This document shows, one piece after another, positions 14,837-17,085 of a stretch of 17,085 nt of DNA; the stretch's first letter is position 1; each line of letters begins with the position of its first letter. The stretch is from Pseudomonadota bacterium (GTDB taxonomy: Bacteria; Pseudomonadota; Gammaproteobacteria; Burkholderiales; Eutrophovitaceae), in assembly GCA_002704665.1 (NCBI GenBank), contig PAHB01000105.1, forward strand, positions 1 through 17,085, given 5' to 3'. Under the pieces are notes generated by a model. That model had not been told where the DNA came from and ran no database searches. It was given only the letters and a program-made list of their open reading frames with translations. Made by a program: the position numbers and the translations under genes.

Positions 14837-15682
14837 TTATTTACTAAAAGTATTAGTTGGTTGTTTATCTTTAAGTATGTCGTTCACCCTCTCCTCGACC
14901 GTTGGTTTTATTCGAGGATGACTTAATATGTAGAACTTGTTCTCCACAATTGCTTCAAAAACCAATTCAGCTACATTGTCTGCGGATATTTTACCGGATT
15001 CGACCGCATACTCTAACTTTTTCTCCATTCGAATATTTTCCTCAGTTTTGATTCTCGAATCCTTTAGATGGTTTGGACGATTCCTCTCGGACTTTGAAAT
15101 ATTTGTCGGGACGTAAGCTGGACATAAAACGGAACAGCTAATTTTCGCACCAATTTCAATTAAATCGTGATAAAGGCTTTCGGTCAAAGTTACTACGGAG
15201 TGTTTAGTTAAGCAATAGACGCTCATTTGCGGTAGGGACAATAGCCCTGCCACGGATGCAGTGTTGATAATATGCCCGTCAGAATCTTGATTAAGCATGA
15301 TTGGGGTAAATGTTTTTATTCCATTAATCACTCCCCAGATGTTTACGCCGATTGCCCATTCCCACTCCGCTCTAGAATGCTCCCAAGCGCGGCCCGTGAC
15401 CGAGACACCAGCATTGTTACAAAGGATGTCCACCGATCCAAAGTTTTTCAGGGAAGTTTCCGCAAGCCCTTCAACATCCTCTGCCTTCGAAACATCGCAA
15501 TGTTTCCCTATAATTTTATATCCTTGGCTTTCAAAAGAACTGACTGTTTCTTCTAAGGACTTTTCCTCTATATCTGCAATAACGAGTTTCATACCTGCTT
15601 TCGCAAAACGATTTGCCATTGCCCTCCCTAGGCCACTGGCGCCGCCAGTAATTACCGCAACTTTATCGTTAAAATGTTTCAT
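14837..15682 (-). CDS. Short-chain dehydrogenase/reductase (SDR)
   Basis: Classical SDR of 281 residues: TGGASGLG (12-19), NNAG (89-92), Asn114, Ser143, Tyr156 and Lys160 (YCLTK). Asp37 after the second strand (IADIEE) favours NAD(H). The C-terminal tail beyond residue 220 is longer than in minimal SDRs and Lys/Glu-rich. I place the start at ATG 15682, with AAGGGAAC on the minus strand just upstream; a start at 15724 would add 14 residues and lacks that support. It lies divergent to the phosphotransferase gene and directly upstream of prfC. Family members of this shape often act on steroids, terpenoid alcohols or hydroxyacyl groups, but the substrate is not readable. Confidence 0.87.
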   Translation of the reverse strand: MKHFNDKVAVITGGASGLGRAMANRFAKAGMKLVIADIEEKSLEETVSSFESQGYKIIGKHCDVSKAEDVEGLAETSLKNFGSVDILCNNAGVSVTGRAWEHSRAEWEWAIGVNIWGVINGIKTFTPIMLNQDSDGHIINTASVAGLLSLPQMSVYCLTKHSVVTLTESLYHDLIEIGAKISCSVLCPAYVPTNISKSERNRPNHLKDSRIKTEENIRMEKKLEYAVESGKISADNVAELVFEAIVENKFYILSHPRIKPTVEERVNDILKDKQPTNTFSK

Positions 15683-15701
15683 AAAAGTTCCCTTTCCAAT
15701 A

Positions 15702-15729
15702 TAGAATAAGATTCTAGCATGCAATTCTA
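15702..15729. promoter_or_regulatory. Cluster of three TAGAAT half-sites in a divergent promoter region
   Basis: TAGAAT (15702-15707) and its complement ATTCTA (15711-15716) form a perfect inverted repeat with a 3-base centre; a second ATTCTA follows at 15724-15729, 13 bases after the first. The cluster lies in the 71 bases shared by the SDR and phosphotransferase genes, where an operator controlling both would be expected. No strong -35/-10 pair could be placed for either direction. Confidence 0.4.
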
Positions 15730-15753
15730 ATATAGGATCGTGGGAGAAAAAAA

Positions 15754-16815
15754 ATGCAAGAGCAATTTGTGGGAACGATGCCTGTGGTAGACCGAAATAA
15801 GTTCCGGATACAAAGCCTTCAGAATTTTATGGAAAAAAATGTCCAGGATTTTTCGGGAGATCTCACGGTCGAACAGTTCAAAGGTGGACAATCTAATCCA
15901 ACTTATCGGATTTCTACAGATAAAAAAAAATACGTCTTGCGTAGGAAACCGCCCGGCAAGTTATTGCCCTCGGCCCATGCTGTTGACCGCGAATTCAAGG
16001 TCATTTCGGCGTTACAAAATACTGAGGTGCCTGTACCAAAATCATATTGTTTGTGCGAGGATGAATCTGTTATCGGTACTATGTTCTATATAATGGAATA
16101 TGTTGAGGGTAGAGTATTTTGGGATCAGACTTTACCCTTGCTGTCATCGCATGAGCGAAAAAGTATATATAAAGAGTTGAACAGGGTTATCGCGGAACTG
16201 CATAGAATTGACTACAAAGAGATAGGTTTGGAAAGTTTTGGGAAACCTGGGAATTACATTGGTAGGCAAATAAGTAGATGGAGTAAGCAGTATCGGGCTT
16301 CGGAGACCGAGCGCATAGAAGCTATGGAAAACTTAATGGAATGGCTTCCTGATAATATTCCGAAAGATGAGGAATTTGGTATTGTTCATGGGGATTATCG
16401 CTTGGATAATGTAATATTTCATCCAACAAAAGCGCAAATAATGGCAGTCCTCGACTGGGAGTTATCGACTCTTGGGCACCCTTTGGCTGATTTTGCCTAT
16501 CATTGTATGTACTGGAGACTCACTCGACAACAATTCAGAGGGATAGGTGGAGAGGATCTCAAGAAATTGGGAATACCTGATGAAACGGAGTATGTAAGAA
16601 TGTATTGCACAAAAACTGACCGTAAAGAAATATTAAATTGGGATTTTTATGCCGCGTACAACATGTTTCGGCTAGGGGCTATTTGTCAGGGAATAATGGG
16701 ACGCTTCAAGGATGGTACCGCAGCGAGTAAACACGCTGAGGAGCAAGGTAAAAAGGCACGACCCTTGGCGGAGGCTGGTTGGATTCAAGTAGAGAAAATA
16801 TTAAAAAAAAGTTAA
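15754..16815 (+). CDS. Aminoglycoside phosphotransferase-fold kinase, ACAD10/11-like
   Basis: Kinase-like protein of 353 residues with the APH fold. In the group that pairs with acyl-CoA dehydrogenases (ACAD10/11 in animals), it is known to phosphorylate 4-hydroxyacyl-CoAs. The glycine-rich entry FKGGQSNPTY is at 42-51, the Lys/Arg-rich strand YVLRRKPPGKLL at 60-71, Glu80, the catalytic loop HGDYRLDN at 212-219 and the metal-binding Asp234 in VLDWELSTLG. These all match this subgroup rather than antibiotic-resistance enzymes. GGGAG lies seven bases before the ATG. The downstream MDR reductase starts 22 bases on. The expected acyl-CoA dehydrogenase partner is not in the window. Likely a role in hydroxy-fatty-acid or lactone catabolism, by family inference. 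Confidence 0.87.
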   Translation: MQEQFVGTMPVVDRNKFRIQSLQNFMEKNVQDFSGDLTVEQFKGGQSNPTYRISTDKKKYVLRRKPPGKLLPSAHAVDREFKVISALQNTEVPVPKSYCLCEDESVIGTMFYIMEYVEGRVFWDQTLPLLSSHERKSIYKELNRVIAELHRIDYKEIGLESFGKPGNYIGRQISRWSKQYRASETERIEAMENLMEWLPDNIPKDEEFGIVHGDYRLDNVIFHPTKAQIMAVLDWELSTLGHPLADFAYHCMYWRLTRQQFRGIGGEDLKKLGIPDETEYVRMYCTKTDRKEILNWDFYAAYNMFRLGAICQGIMGRFKDGTAASKHAEEQGKKARPLAEAGWIQVEKILKKS

Positions 16816-16837
16816 CAACAACAAGGATGGGGTAAAA

Positions 16838-17085
16838 ATGAAAGCTGTATTATGCAAAGAATACGGATTACCGGAGAAACTCGTACTGGAGGAAATCGAT
16901 TCTTTAAAACCCGGTGATGGTGAAATTGTGGTCAGCGTCAAAGCGTGTGGTGTAAATTTTCCTGATACCTTAATTATTCAAGGTAAATACCAGTTTAAGC
17001 CTGCATTTCCTTTCTCCCCCGGGGGAGAAGTGGCCGGAATAGTTAAAGAATTGGGTCCCAACGTGGAAAATATAAAAGTCGGAGA
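16838..17085 (+). CDS. Quinone oxidoreductase-like MDR protein (N-terminal part, cut by window end)
   Basis: The first 82 codons of a medium-chain dehydrogenase/reductase, running off the end. The start MKAVLCKEYG, the segment VSVKACGVNFPDTLIIQGKY and the following FPFSPGGEVAG are the standard opening of zinc-independent NADPH:quinone oxidoreductases (normally about 320-330 residues). The Cys-Gly-Val-Asn-Phe-Pro-Asp stretch lacks the zinc-site His that true alcohol dehydrogenases carry after it. AAGGATGGGG just before the ATG is a good ribosome-binding site. It follows the phosphotransferase by 22 bases, an arrangement often met in acyl-CoA catabolic clusters. The NADPH-binding half is not visible. 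Confidence 0.88.
   Translation, partial: MKAVLCKEYGLPEKLVLEEIDSLKPGDGEIVVSVKACGVNFPDTLIIQGKYQFKPAFPFSPGGEVAGIVKELGPNVENIKVG

Noticed and set aside
15297..15704. 135-residue open frame on the plus strand
   Set aside because: Antisense to the SDR gene, which has a full set of catalytic motifs; no ribosome-binding site or domain.
15683..15724. Upstream start giving a 295-residue SDR
   Set aside because: The internal ATG at 15682 has an AAGGGAAC ribosome-binding site and places the TGGASGLG motif at the usual distance; the extension also runs over the TAGAAT half-site cluster.

Overview
The window is densely coded DNA, AT-rich by eye, with short intergenic gaps and frequent ATGA or TAATG gene overlaps. 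It reads as a chromosomal segment of a Gram-negative heterotrophic proteobacterium. The outer membrane is implied by an ExbB-ExbD-TonB set, and the metabolism by acyl-CoA catabolism genes. Compact layout and gene content suggest a free-living, possibly marine alpha- or gammaproteobacterium; the class cannot be fixed from this sequence. I see no tRNA, rRNA, CRISPR array, insertion sequence, phage gene or transcription-factor gene, and no gene-free stretch longer than about 200 bases.

Layout. (1) Bases 15-7372, plus strand: the two ATPases of a LivG/LivF-type ABC importer, then after a 113-base gap a tight run of acyl-CoA genes: fused enoyl-CoA hydratase/3-hydroxyacyl-CoA dehydrogenase, thiolase, SDR oxidoreductase, PaaI-like hotdog thioesterase, HSL-type esterase and a small DUF1330-like protein. 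Together they look like uptake and beta-oxidation-type breakdown of a carboxylic acid or ester; the CoA ligase and acyl-CoA dehydrogenase are not in the window. (2) Bases 7383-9011, minus strand: a BT1 (folate-biopterin transporter-like) major facilitator protein. (3) Bases 9207-13210, plus strand, divergent from the transporter: a secreted family-3 solute-binding protein, then exbB, exbD, tonB and a class I/II aminotransferase. (4) Bases 13222-15682, minus strand: an SDR dehydrogenase followed one base later by prfC (release factor 3), which starts at TTG. (5) Bases 15754-17085, plus strand: an ACAD11-like phosphotransferase and the first 82 codons of a quinone oxidoreductase-like MDR protein.

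Most interesting points. The solute-binding protein carries, just after its signal peptide, a segment that resembles the TonB box of outer-membrane receptors, and its gene is followed directly by a complete exbB-exbD-tonB set; this could be a periplasmic binding protein addressed by a dedicated TonB. That TonB appears to have Glu where the transmembrane segment usually has a functional His. In the ABC ATPase pair, changes in both subunits (Walker A Lys to Arg in LivF, signature Gly to Ala in LivG) fall in the same composite ATP site, predicting one working and one degenerate site. Three intergenic regions contain symmetric operator-like sequences.
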